This document shows, one piece after another, positions 36,007 to 45,462 of a stretch of 64,000 nt of DNA. Under the pieces are notes generated by a model. It was not told the origin of the DNA, did no database searches, and saw only the letters and a list, made by a program, of their open reading frames with translations. This DNA comes from Azonexaceae bacterium (GTDB taxonomy: Bacteria; Pseudomonadota; Gammaproteobacteria; Burkholderiales; Rhodocyclaceae). The number at the start of each line of letters is the position of its first letter. Within the stretch, counting starts at the first letter, position 1. The position numbers and the translations under genes are program-made. The DNA lies in assembly GCA_009469675.1 (NCBI GenBank), contig SSSZ01000054.1, forward strand, positions 22,177 through 86,176, given 5' to 3'.

Positions 36007-36339
36007 ATGATTAGCCTTGCCCACGCCCAGACCGCCGCCGGCGGCCCCGGCGGCGACTACACCAGCATCATCATGATGGTCGCCATGTTCGCCATCGTCT
36101 GGCTGATGATGATCCGGCCGCAGATGAAGCGCGCCAAGGAACACAAGTCAATGGTGGAGGCCCTGCAGAAGGGCGACGAAGTCATCACCCAGGGCGGCGT
36201 CGCCGGCCGCATCACCAAGGTCGGCGAGAACTACATCAACGTCGAGATCGCCGAAGGCAAGGACGGCCCCATCGAGGTCGTCGTCCAGAAACAGGCCATC
36301 ACCAATCTGCTGCCCAAGGGCACCCTCAAGTCGCTGTAA
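36007..36339 (+). CDS. yajC: Preprotein translocase subunit YajC
   Basis: A 110-aa single-span membrane protein of the SecDF-YajC complex. The hydrophobic helix (about 18-37, including I-V-W-L-M-M-I-R-P-Q) is followed by the hallmark R-P-Q-M-K-R-A-K-E-H-K and a beta-rich domain with G-D-E-V-I-T-Q-G-G-V-A-G. AGGAGA lies eight bases before the ATG. A strong hairpin separates it from secD. Confidence 0.96.
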   Translation: MISLAHAQTAAGGPGGDYTSIIMMVAMFAIVWLMMIRPQMKRAKEHKSMVEALQKGDEVITQGGVAGRITKVGENYINVEIAEGKDGPIEVVVQKQAITNLLPKGTLKSL

Positions 36340-36346
36340 CCCCCCA

Positions 36347-36370
36347 CGGGGCGGACCACGGTCCGCCCCG
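36347..36370. terminator. Hairpin between yajC and secD
   Basis: CGGGGCGGACC and GGTCCGCCCCG are perfect 11-bp arms two bases apart. No T-run follows, so it may attenuate or stabilise rather than terminate transcription between yajC and secD; a classical intrinsic terminator is not supported. Confidence 0.4.
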
Positions 36371-36388
36371 CTTGCTTGTTGACGACCC

Positions 36389-38266
36389 ATGAATCGCTAC
36401 CCACTCTGGAAATACCTCACCGTCGCCATTGCGCTGGTGCTGGGCTTCATCTACACCCTGCCCAACTTTTTCGGCGAATCGCCGGCGGTGCAGGTCTCCA
36501 GCGCCAAGGCCACGATCAAGGTCGATGACAAGACGCTGGCCCGCGCCGAAACCGCCCTCAAGGCCGCCGGCATCGCCCACGACGGCATCCAGCTCGACTT
36601 CAACGGTGTCAAGACCCGCTTCAAGGATACCGATACCCAGCTGAAGGCCAAGGACACGCTGGAAAAGGCCTTCAACCCGGACGCCGCCGATCCCCAGTAC
36701 GTGGTCGCCCTCAACCTGCTGACCGCCTCCCCTGCCTGGCTGACCGGCCTGCACGCCTTGCCCATGTACCTGGGCCTCGACCTGCGGGGCGGCGTGCACT
36801 TCCTTTTGCAGGTGGACATGAAGGGGGCGCTGACCAAGCGCCTCGATTCCACCGGCGCCGACCTGCGCACCCTGATGCGCGACAAGAACCTGCGCCACGC
36901 CGGCATTGGCCGCGAAGGCGACCGCCTGGTGGTCAAGTTCCGCGAAGCCGAAGTCCGCGACAAGGCGAGAAACGCCATCGCCGACAGCCAGCCCGACCTG
37001 CTCGTGGTCGATCAAGGCGAAGGCAGCGACCTCAAGCTCGTCGCCACCCTGAAGCCGGAGGCCCAGAAACGCATCGGCGAATTCGCCCTGAAGCAAAACA
37101 TCACGACCCTGCACAACCGCATCAACGAACTTGGCGTCGCCGAACCGGTGATCCAGCAGCAGGGCGCCGACCGCATCGTCGTCCAGTTGCCGGGCGTGCA
37201 GGACACAGCCAAGGCCAAGGACATCCTGGGCCGCACCGCCACCCTGGAAATCCGCATGGTGGACGACACCCCCGGCGCCCTCGAAGCGGCGCTGGCCGGC
37301 AACCCGCCTTTCGGCACCGAAGCCTATACCGAGCGCGGCGGCCAGCCGCTGCTGGTCAAAAAGCAGGTGGTGCTGACCGGCGACCGCCTCACCGATGCCC
37401 AGCCCGGCTTCGACAACCAGACCCACGAGCCGGCTGTCCATCTCACCCTCGATTCCGCCGGCGCCCGCATCTTCAAGGACATCACCCGGGAAAACGTGGG
37501 CAAGCGCATGGCCATCCTGCTCATCGAGAAGGGTAAGGGCGAGGTCGTCACCGCCCCCGTCATCCGCAGCGAAATCGGTGGCGGCCGGGTGCAGATTTCC
37601 GGCCGCATGAGCACCATGGAAGCCAACGACACCGCCCTCCTGCTGCGCGCCGGTTCGCTCGCCGCCCCCATGGAGATCATCGAGGAACGCACCATCGGCC
37701 CCAGCCTTGGCGCCGACAACATCAAGAAGGGCTTCCACTCGACCCTCTGGGGCTTCGCCGCCATCGCCCTGTTCATGGTCGCCTACTACCAGATTTTCGG
37801 CGTCATCTCAGTTATCGCCCTGGCTTCCAACCTGCTCTTCCTGGTCGCCATCCTCTCCCTGCTGCAGGCCACCCTGACCCTCCCCGGCATCGCCGCCATC
37901 GCCCTCACCCTGGGCATGGCCATCGACGCCAACGTCCTCATCAACGAGCGGGTGCGGGAGGAGCTGCGGGCCGGCATGCCGCCCCAGGCGGCCATCGCCG
38001 CCGGTTACGAGCGGGCCTTCGGCACCATCCTCGACTCCAACGTCACCACCCTCATCGCCGGCCTCGCGCTGCTCATCTTCGGCTCCGGCCCGGTGCGGGG
38101 TTTCGCCGTGGTCCACTGCCTGGGCATCCTGACCTCGATCTTTTCCGCCGTCGTCGTCTCCCGCGCCCTGGTCAACCTGTTCTACGGCCGCCAGAAAAAA
38201 CTGACCAAGGTCGCCATCGGCCAGGTCTGGAAAGCCGGCATCACCACCACGGCCGACGCCAAGTAA
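36389..38266 (+). CDS. secD: Protein translocase subunit SecD
   Basis: A 625-aa inner-membrane protein that uses the proton gradient to complete Sec export. It has an N-terminal helix (about 9-29), a large periplasmic region beginning with G-L-D-L-R-G-G-V-H-F (near 128-140), and a C-terminal bundle of five helices. The bundle carries the G-M-A-I-D-A-N-V-L-I-N-E-R segment, whose Asp is in the RND-type proton path. Length is typical for proteobacterial SecD. Secretion genes follow in order. Confidence 0.97.
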   Translation: MNRYPLWKYLTVAIALVLGFIYTLPNFFGESPAVQVSSAKATIKVDDKTLARAETALKAAGIAHDGIQLDFNGVKTRFKDTDTQLKAKDTLEKAFNPDAADPQYVVALNLLTASPAWLTGLHALPMYLGLDLRGGVHFLLQVDMKGALTKRLDSTGADLRTLMRDKNLRHAGIGREGDRLVVKFREAEVRDKARNAIADSQPDLLVVDQGEGSDLKLVATLKPEAQKRIGEFALKQNITTLHNRINELGVAEPVIQQQGADRIVVQLPGVQDTAKAKDILGRTATLEIRMVDDTPGALEAALAGNPPFGTEAYTERGGQPLLVKKQVVLTGDRLTDAQPGFDNQTHEPAVHLTLDSAGARIFKDITRENVGKRMAILLIEKGKGEVVTAPVIRSEIGGGRVQISGRMSTMEANDTALLLRAGSLAAPMEIIEERTIGPSLGADNIKKGFHSTLWGFAAIALFMVAYYQIFGVISVIALASNLLFLVAILSLLQATLTLPGIAAIALTLGMAIDANVLINERVREELRAGMPPQAAIAAGYERAFGTILDSNVTTLIAGLALLIFGSGPVRGFAVVHCLGILTSIFSAVVVSRALVNLFYGRQKKLTKVAIGQVWKAGITTTADAK

Positions 38267-38278
38267 GGGGCAAGCAGC

Positions 38279-39223
38279 ATGGAATTCTTCCGCATCAAAA
38301 AAGACATTCCCTTCATGCGCCATGCGCTGAAGTTCAACGTCATCTCGCTCATCACCTTCCTCCTCGCCGTCGTCTTCCTGGTCGCCAAGGGCCTGCACCT
38401 GTCGGTGGAATTCACCGGCGGCACGCTGATCGAGGTCAACTACCAGCAGGCGGCGGACCTCGAAAAAATACGCGGCGCCCTGGGCAAATCGGGATTCACC
38501 GACTACTCGGTGCAGAACTTCGGCTCCTCCCAGGACGTCCTCATCCGCCTACCGCTGAAGGCCGACCAGAACACCGCCCAGCTGGGCGAGTCGGTGATGA
38601 AGGGCCTGGCTGCCGACGCCCCTGGCGCCACGCTGCGCCGCGTCGAATTCGTCGGCCCCCAGGTCGGCAAGGAACTCGCCGAGAACGGCGCCATGGCCCT
38701 TCTGCTCGTCATCATCGGCATCGTCCTCTACCTCGCCTTCCGCTTCGAGTGGCGCTTCTCGGTTTCGGCCATCATCGCCAACCTCCACGACGTCATCATC
38801 ATCCTGGGCTTCTTCGCCTTCTTCCAGTGGGAATTCTCCCTCTCGGTGCTGGCGGCGGTGCTGGCCGTGCTCGGCTATTCGGTGAACGAATCGGTGGTGG
38901 TCTTCGACCGGGTCCGCGAAACCTTCAAGAAGAAGCGCGGCCTGACCACGCCCGAAGTGCTCGACCACGCCATCACCAGCACCATCAGCCGCACCATCAT
39001 CACCCACGGCTGCACCCAGCTGATGGTGCTCTCCATGCTCATCTTCGGCGGCGAGACCCTCTACTACTTCGCCCTGGCCCTGACCATCGGCATCTGCTTC
39101 GGCATCTACTCGTCGGTCCTGGTGGCCAGCCCGCTGGTCATGTGGCTGGGCGTCTCCCGCGAGCAGTTCATCAAGCAGAAAAAACAGATCGAGGGGGCCA
39201 ACGAGGAGGGCGCGGTGGTATGA
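38279..39223 (+). CDS. secF: Protein translocase subunit SecF
   Basis: A 314-aa six-helix membrane protein. It shows the SecF signature E-F-T-G-G-T-L-I-E-V near 42-52, the mid-protein F-R-F-E-W-R-F-S, and G-Y-S-V-N-E-S-V-V-V-F-D-R-V-R-E, the counterpart of the SecD proton-path helix. It starts 12 bp after secD and its stop overlaps the next gene's ATG (ATGA), so a cytochrome gene is translationally coupled to it. Confidence 0.97.
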   Translation: MEFFRIKKDIPFMRHALKFNVISLITFLLAVVFLVAKGLHLSVEFTGGTLIEVNYQQAADLEKIRGALGKSGFTDYSVQNFGSSQDVLIRLPLKADQNTAQLGESVMKGLAADAPGATLRRVEFVGPQVGKELAENGAMALLLVIIGIVLYLAFRFEWRFSVSAIIANLHDVIIILGFFAFFQWEFSLSVLAAVLAVLGYSVNESVVVFDRVRETFKKKRGLTTPEVLDHAITSTISRTIITHGCTQLMVLSMLIFGGETLYYFALALTIGICFGIYSSVLVASPLVMWLGVSREQFIKQKKQIEGANEEGAVV

Positions 39224-39894
39224 GGCAAGTGCTGGTCTGGGATCTACCGACCCGGATCTTCCACTGGCTGCTCGCCGCCGCCGTCGTCGGCCTGGTGCTG
39301 AGCGGCCAGATCGGCGGCAACTTCATGGACTGGCACGGCCGCTTCGGCATCGCCGTGATCGGCCTCCTGGCCTTTCGCCTGGTCTGGGGGCTGGCTGGCC
39401 CGACCTATGCGCGGTTCACCCAGTTCTTCCCGACCCCCGGCAAGATTCTCGCCTACCTGCGGGGCGAATGGCGGGGCCTGGGCCACAACCCCCTGGGCGC
39501 CCTGTCGGTTTTCGGCCTTCTCGCCGTCCTCGCCCTGCAGGCCGCCACCGGCCTTTTCGCCAACGACGACATCGCCTTCAACGGCCCCCTCTACTCCCTG
39601 GCCGGCAAAGGCCTGAGCGATCGCCTGGCCGGCATCCACAAACTCTCGGCCAAGCTCGTCTATGGCCTGGTGGCGCTGCACATCGGCGCCATCGTCTTCT
39701 ACGCCCGGGTCAAGAAAAACAACCTGGTCCGGCCCATGCTGACCGGCCGCACCGAAGCCGACGACGGCGAGCCCGCCCGGGGCGGCGGTCCCCTGGCCCT
39801 TGCCGTCGCCCTGGCGTTGGCCGTCGGCGCAGCCTGGGCCGCCAGCGGCGCCTGGATTCCGGCGCCGCCGCCCGCACCGCCCCCCGCCTGGTAA
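39220..39894 (+). CDS. Cytochrome b561-family di-heme membrane protein
   Basis: A 224-aa membrane protein beginning V-W-D-L-P-T-R-I-F-H-W-L-L, a pattern shared by Ni/Fe-hydrogenase-type and prokaryotic cytochrome b561 subunits. His15 in F-H-W, His39 in D-W-H-G-R-F, His156 in G-I-H-K-L and His174 in A-L-H-I-G-A are the likely heme ligands. Four hydrophobic segments carry them, and a fifth near 195-215 precedes a Pro-rich tail. It would move electrons between the membrane pool and a c-type cytochrome; the convergent cytochrome c' gene next door is a possible but unproven partner. It is coupled to secF, probably only by position. Confidence 0.9.
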   Translation: MRQVLVWDLPTRIFHWLLAAAVVGLVLSGQIGGNFMDWHGRFGIAVIGLLAFRLVWGLAGPTYARFTQFFPTPGKILAYLRGEWRGLGHNPLGALSVFGLLAVLALQAATGLFANDDIAFNGPLYSLAGKGLSDRLAGIHKLSAKLVYGLVALHIGAIVFYARVKKNNLVRPMLTGRTEADDGEPARGGGPLALAVALALAVGAAWAASGAWIPAPPPAPPPAW

Positions 39895-39895
39895 A

Positions 39896-39926
39896 CGAAA
39901 AAAGCCGCTGGGCGGCGGCTTTCTCG
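39896..39926. terminator. Bidirectional hairpin terminator
   Basis: CGAAAAAAGCCGC pairs with GCGGCTTTCTCG across a short TGGGC loop, leaving A/T-rich bases at both outer sides. It lies immediately after the cytochrome b561-type stop and 22 bp from the cytochrome c' stop on the other strand, a position that serves two convergent genes. Confidence 0.75.
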
Positions 39927-39948
39927 TCGGCCGGTTTTCTCCCGACGC

Positions 39949-40413
39949 TTACATGTCTTCTTCCCGGAACTTGTCGTGGCAGGCCTTGCACGCCTCGCCG
40001 GTCTTGCCGAACTGCACCTTGACGGCGGCGGCGTCGCCGCTGGCGGCGACCCTGGCGAGTTCGTTGGCTTCCTTGTTGTAGGCCACGGCCAGCTTCTTGA
40101 CCTCGTCGGGCTGCTGGAAGAATTCCGGCTTGACCCGGGTCTTGACGGCGCCAACGTTCTTGCCCGATGCGGGGCTGTAAAGGGCGCCCATGCCGGAATT
40201 GGCGGTGGCGGCCACGAGGTTGGCGGCGGCAACGACCTGATCCTTGTTGTAGCCGGCCTCCAGGTTGGCCTTGATCTTGCCCATGTTCCAGGCCATGAAG
40301 CGGTAGCCGGCCTGACGGGTCTGGATCATCTCCTCGGGGCGCATCAGTTGCTGGGCGAGGGCCGAACCGGTCACGGCGAGGGTCAGGCAAGCGAGGGCGA
40401 TCTTTTTCTGCAT
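39949..40413 (-). CDS. Cytochrome c'
   Basis: A 154-aa periplasmic four-helix cytochrome with signal peptide (cleavage after S-A-L-A at 20) and a C-terminal heme site C-K-A-C-H at 142-146, the class II arrangement. Arg/Lys and Met/Phe positions in the first helix (R-Q-A-G-Y-R-F-M) fit the family. Cytochromes c' bind NO and protect against nitrosative stress, apt beside a denitrification cluster. An FNR-type palindrome is 88 bp upstream, shared with the divergent ligase gene. Confidence 0.92.
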   Translation of the reverse strand: MQKKIALACLTLAVTGSALAQQLMRPEEMIQTRQAGYRFMAWNMGKIKANLEAGYNKDQVVAAANLVAATANSGMGALYSPASGKNVGAVKTRVKPEFFQQPDEVKKLAVAYNKEANELARVAASGDAAAVKVQFGKTGEACKACHDKFREEDM

Positions 40414-40500
40414 GGATGGTTCTCCGATTTGTCGAATGTCTGGCGATCAACGGCGGCGGCCGCCATTTATCCCGGAGAGTTTACCCCGGCTTGCGCCGGG

Positions 40501-40514
40501 TTGACGAGGCTCAA
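40501..40514. promoter_or_regulatory. FNR/DNR-type box between cytochrome c' and phenylacetate-CoA ligase genes
   Basis: TTGACGAGGCTCAA is a TTGA-N6-TCAA site and is extended to a perfect 7-bp inverted repeat (GGGTTGA/TCAACCC). It lies 87 bp before the cytochrome c' ATG and 56 bp before the ligase ATG, so it could control either or both. Confidence 0.65.
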
Positions 40515-40570
40515 CCCGGCCGCTCCTTTTCGGCCCTAGGATGCAGGGACAATACATAACGGAGACATTG

Positions 40571-41866
40571 ATGAAGCCTGGCCTCGATCCCATCGAGCAT
40601 GCCAGCCGCGACGAAATCGCGGCGCTGCAGCTCAGTCGGCTGCGCTGGTCGCTGCGGCACGCCTACGAACGCGTCCCGCAATACCGCGCCAAATTCGAGG
40701 CCCACGGCGTCCATCCCGACGACCTCAAATGCCTCGCCGACCTCGGCCGCTTTCCCTTCACCACCAAGCAGGATCTGCGGGACAATTACCCCTTCGGCCT
40801 CTTCGCCGTGCCCCTGCGCGACGTCGTCCGGGTGCACGCCTCGAGCGGCACCACGGGCAAGCAGATCGTCGTCGGCTACACCCGGGCCGACCTGGAAATG
40901 TGGGCCAGCGTCATGGCCCGCTCCCTGCGGGCGGCCGGCGCCGGCCCCGACGACATCGTCCATGTCGCCCATGCCTACGGCCTGTTCACCGGCGGCTTCG
41001 GCGTCCATTACGGGGCCGAGCGCCTAGGCTGCACCGTCGTCCCCCTGGGGGGCGGGCAGACGGCGAAGCAGGTTCAGCTCATCCGCGATTTCCGGCCGAC
41101 CATGATCGTCGCCACCCCGTCCTACGCCCTCAACATCGCCGACGAATTCGTCCGCAACGGCCTCGACCCGGCAAGCTGCAGCCTCCGGATCGGTTGTTTC
41201 GGCGCCGAACCCTGGGGCGAAGGCATGCGGGGCGAACTCGAAACGCGGCTCGGCATCGACGCCATGGATCTCTACGGCCTTTCGGAAGTGATCGGCCCCG
41301 GCGTTGCCTGCGAATGCGTCGAAGCCAAGGACGGCCCGGTCATCTGGGAAGACCATTTCTACCCCGAGGTGATCGACCCGGAAAGCGGCGAAGTGGTCCC
41401 CGACGGGCAGCCCGGCGAACTGGTCTTCACCTCCCTGAGCAAGGAAGCGCTCCCCATCATCCGCTACCGCACCCGCGACCTGACCCGGCTGCTGCCGCCC
41501 ACGGCCCGGGCCTTCCGGCGGCTGGCCAAGATCACCGGGCGCTCCGACGACATGCTCATCATCCGCGGCGTCAACCTCTTTCCCGGCCATATCGAAGAAC
41601 TGATCCTTCAGGACAAGAAGCTTTCCGGCCACTATCTTCTCGAGGTTTACCGCGACGGCCCCCTCGACCAGATGGAGGTGATGGTCGAAGTCAAGCCGGA
41701 ATTCGCCCACGCCAGCAGCGAGATGAAACAGTGTGCCGAACGGGAACTGCAGCACGGGATCAAGGCCTGGCTCGGCGTCACCACCCGGGTCCGCATCCTC
41801 GACCCCGGCCACCTGCCCCGCCCCGAAGGCAAGACCTGCCGGGTGATCGACAAGCGCCGAGCTTAG
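40571..41866 (+). CDS. paaK: Phenylacetate--CoA ligase
   Basis: A 431-aa acyl-adenylate enzyme that activates phenylacetate with CoA and ATP. The P-loop S-S-G-T-T-G-K near 92-98, the A5-type Y-G-L-S-E near 235-240, the R-Y-R-T-R-D-L motif near 300 and a C-terminal I-R-G-V-N-L-F-P hinge region are present. Length and the Y-P-F-G-L-F-A opening match PaaK. The ATG at 40571 has GGAGA six bases upstream. No other paa genes are nearby, so whether the substrate is phenylacetate or another aromatic acid (as in anaerobic aromatic metabolism) is open. Confidence 0.9.
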   Translation: MKPGLDPIEHASRDEIAALQLSRLRWSLRHAYERVPQYRAKFEAHGVHPDDLKCLADLGRFPFTTKQDLRDNYPFGLFAVPLRDVVRVHASSGTTGKQIVVGYTRADLEMWASVMARSLRAAGAGPDDIVHVAHAYGLFTGGFGVHYGAERLGCTVVPLGGGQTAKQVQLIRDFRPTMIVATPSYALNIADEFVRNGLDPASCSLRIGCFGAEPWGEGMRGELETRLGIDAMDLYGLSEVIGPGVACECVEAKDGPVIWEDHFYPEVIDPESGEVVPDGQPGELVFTSLSKEALPIIRYRTRDLTRLLPPTARAFRRLAKITGRSDDMLIIRGVNLFPGHIEELILQDKKLSGHYLLEVYRDGPLDQMEVMVEVKPEFAHASSEMKQCAERELQHGIKAWLGVTTRVRILDPGHLPRPEGKTCRVIDKRRA

Positions 41867-41926
41867 GCGCCGCCCGGGTCCGCCCGTCCGACACAGCTTG
41901 CCGCCCGTCCGCCGGGCCATGACGAG

Positions 41927-41940
41927 TTGATGCGGGTCAA
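41927..41940. promoter_or_regulatory. FNR/DNR-type box before hemerythrin-like gene
   Basis: TTGATGCGGGTCAA fits TTGA-N6-TCAA and stands 56 bp before the ATG of the second hemerythrin-like gene, close to the usual distance for class II activation when promoter length is counted. It suggests induction at low oxygen or by NO. Confidence 0.6.
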
Positions 41941-41996
41941 ATCCCCGGGCCGCCTAAGGTGGGAAGGTGGCGAAAAACAAGCAAGGGAGTGCCGCC

Positions 41997-42533
41997 ATGT
42001 TCCTCGATTTCCTCTTCGCCAAGAAAAAACCCGTCACCCAGGCATCGGCTGCGGCTGCCCCCCCTCCCCCGGCGGCGGCTCCCGCGGTCGAAGCGCCGGG
42101 AACCCACATCCACTACCACCCCGATCTGGTCGATCAGCTCAAGGCCGACCACCAGGCGCTGCTCGCCACCTTCGGCCGCATCCAGGCCGCCTTCGAGGCG
42201 GGGCAGCTGGGGGAATGCGCGGCGGCGCTCGAGCACTTCCGCGGCCAGCTCACGGCCCATCTCCTCAAGGAAAACGTGCGCTTCTACATCTACCTCGAAC
42301 ACGCCCTGGCCGGCGACCGGGCGAGCCACGACCTGGTGCACCAGTTCCGCCACGAAATGGACGGCATCGGCAAGGCCGCGGTGGGCTTTCTCGACAAGTA
42401 CCGGGCCGTCGCCACCGATCCTGCCCTGGCGGCCGGCTTCGCCGCCGACCTGGCGGGCGTCGGCGCCATTCTCGGCCAGCGCATCCGCAACGAGGAAGAG
42501 ACCCTCTACCCCCTCTACCTGCCGGCCTATTGA
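41997..42533 (+). CDS. Hemerythrin HHE-domain protein
   Basis: A 178-aa protein: a short hydrophobic/Lys start, an Ala/Pro-rich linker, a His-rich segment (T-H-I-H-Y-H-P), then a four-helix domain with D-H-Q-A-L-L, E-H-F-R-G-Q-L-T-A-H-L-L-K-E, D-L-V-H-Q-F-R-H-E-M and R-N-E-E-E-T-L-Y-P-L-Y, which supply hemerythrin-type ligands. It may sense or repair iron under NO or oxygen stress. The ATG has GGGAG eight bases upstream; a GTG ten codons earlier (41967) is an alternative. Two repeat copies follow directly after its stop. Confidence 0.82.
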   Translation: MFLDFLFAKKKPVTQASAAAAPPPPAAAPAVEAPGTHIHYHPDLVDQLKADHQALLATFGRIQAAFEAGQLGECAAALEHFRGQLTAHLLKENVRFYIYLEHALAGDRASHDLVHQFRHEMDGIGKAAVGFLDKYRAVATDPALAAGFAADLAGVGAILGQRIRNEEETLYPLYLPAY

Positions 42534-42636
42534 TACCAATTCGCTTTCAAACCGATCCATTGTCGACTTCGCCTGGCCGTGCTACAGCACTGTCTTCGGC
42601 TTGTCTTCGCGTCCCGATTGGAAAGCGACTAGGTAT
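42534..42636 (-). repeat. Dispersed ~100-bp repeat, copy B
   Basis: Reading on the - strand it starts near ATACCTAGTCGCTTTCCAATC and ends near CGGTTTGAAAGCGAATTGG, with the same GCACGGCCAGGCGAAGTCGAC core as copy A. The ends (TTCGCTTTC...GAAAGCGA) are inverted repeats, and the outermost bases read TACC...GGTA. It abuts the stop codon of the hemerythrin-like gene. Confidence 0.85.
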
Positions 42637-42655
42637 GGGGCGGGCGTCCCGCGCA

Positions 42656-42756
42656 CCCATTCGCATTCAACCCGATCCGTTGCGACTTCGCCTGGCCGTG
42701 CTGCCGCACCGTCTTCGGCTCGCCACCGCGTCTCGATGGGAAAGCAAATCGGTATC
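42656..42756 (-). repeat. Dispersed ~100-bp repeat, copy C
   Basis: On the - strand it begins GATACCGATTTGCTTTCCCAT, continues with GAGACGCGG and CCGAAGACGGTGC, and carries the shared core GCACGGCCAGGCGAAGTCG before ending GGGTTGAATGCGAATGGG. It is a tandem, same-orientation neighbour of copy B after about 20 bp, and reaches the last codon of the convergent DUF2322 gene. Confidence 0.85.
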
Positions 42757-43074
42757 AGGCCGGGGCGAACAGGTGTTTGACCCGCAGCCCCGGCCCGCCT
42801 TCGGCAATGGCGATCAGGCGGTCGATGTTGGGGTGCTTGCCGGCGTGGAGGCGCGCATCCTCGGTGTGTTCGGCGTAGAGTTCGAGGCCTTTCTTGGCCG
42901 CCTCGGCGGTGATCGACCCGTAGGTCTGGGCGAGGTGGTTGTATACCGCCAGGGAGCCCTGGCTGCCCGCCTTGTTCTCGATGGCGGCAACGATCTTGCC
43001 GTCGGTGTCGAGGAGGTTGATGGCGGCGAGATGGGAGATGCCCGGCAGTTTCTTGAGGTTGTCGGCGAATTGGC

Positions 43075-43078
<4 letters not shown>
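42755..43078 (-). CDS. DUF2322 family protein
   Basis: A 107-aa soluble protein matching the DUF2322 pattern: L-P-G-I-S-H-L-A-A-I-N-L-L-D near the start, E-N-K-A-G-S-Q-G-S-L-A-V-Y-N-H-L, A-A-K-K-G-L-E-L-Y-A-E-H-T-E-D-A-R and K-H-P-N-I-D-R-L. The function is unknown. Its ATG overlaps the stop of the upstream zinc-ribbon gene (ATGA), and that gene in turn overlaps purB. Repeat copy C touches its 3' end. Confidence 0.85.
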
Positions 43079-44744
<1,666 letters not shown>

Positions 44745-44843
44745 TTATCCGCCCGCGTCCCGTCGCCGCAAACCGGCCGCTCCTCTCCTGCCTCACTAGG
44801 CTATAATCGACGTCCCCAACCGGAACACCTAAGAGAAAAAATC

Positions 44844-45452
44844 ATGAAGCTGATCGGCTCCCTGACCAGCCCCTACGTCCGCAAGGTCCGCATCGTCCTG
44901 GCCGAAAAGAAGATCGACTACGACTTCGAGGTGGATTCACCCTGGACGCCGGAAACCCAAGTTCCGAACATCAACCCCCTGGGCAAGATTCCGGTTCTCC
45001 TGCTCGACGACGACACGCCCCTTTTCGATTCCCGGGTCATCGTCGAATACATCGACAGCGTGACCCCCAACAACAAGCTCTTTCCCAGCCCCAACCGCGA
45101 ACGCACCGAGGTCAAGCGCTGGGAAGCCCTGGCCGACGGCATCTGCGACGCCGCCGCCAGCGCCTTCCTCGAAAGCAAGCGGCCGAAGAAGGAACAGAGC
45201 GCCGACTGGATCGCCCGCCAGCGCGACAAGATCGTGCGCGGCCTCGAATTCATGGCCGAGGAACTGGGCGAAAAGCCCTTCTGCATGGGCACCCACGTTT
45301 CCCTCGCCGACATCGCCGTGGGCACCGCCCTGGGCTACCTGGTCCTGCGCTTCGCCGACATCAACTGGCAGGAAAGCCACCCCAACCTGGCCAAGCTCTA
45401 CGCCAAGCTGATGCTGCGGCCTTCCTTCGCCGATACAATTCCCCAGGGCTGA
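44844..45452 (+). CDS. Glutathione S-transferase family protein (YibF-like)
   Basis: A 202-aa GST: thioredoxin-like half beginning K-L-I-G-S-L-T-S-P-Y-V-R-K-V-R-I (catalytic-site Ser), cis-Pro segment G-K-I-P-V-L and D-S-R-V-I-V-E-Y, then a helical half with S-L-A-D-I-A-V-G-T-A-L-G-Y. The S-P-Y-V-R-K-V start and length resemble E. coli YibF. AAGAGAAA lies before the ATG. It is divergent from purB and convergent with iolC. Substrate unknown. Confidence 0.9.
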   Translation: MKLIGSLTSPYVRKVRIVLAEKKIDYDFEVDSPWTPETQVPNINPLGKIPVLLLDDDTPLFDSRVIVEYIDSVTPNNKLFPSPNRERTEVKRWEALADGICDAAASAFLESKRPKKEQSADWIARQRDKIVRGLEFMAEELGEKPFCMGTHVSLADIAVGTALGYLVLRFADINWQESHPNLAKLYAKLMLRPSFADTIPQG

Positions 45453-45462
45453 CCCCACCCCG

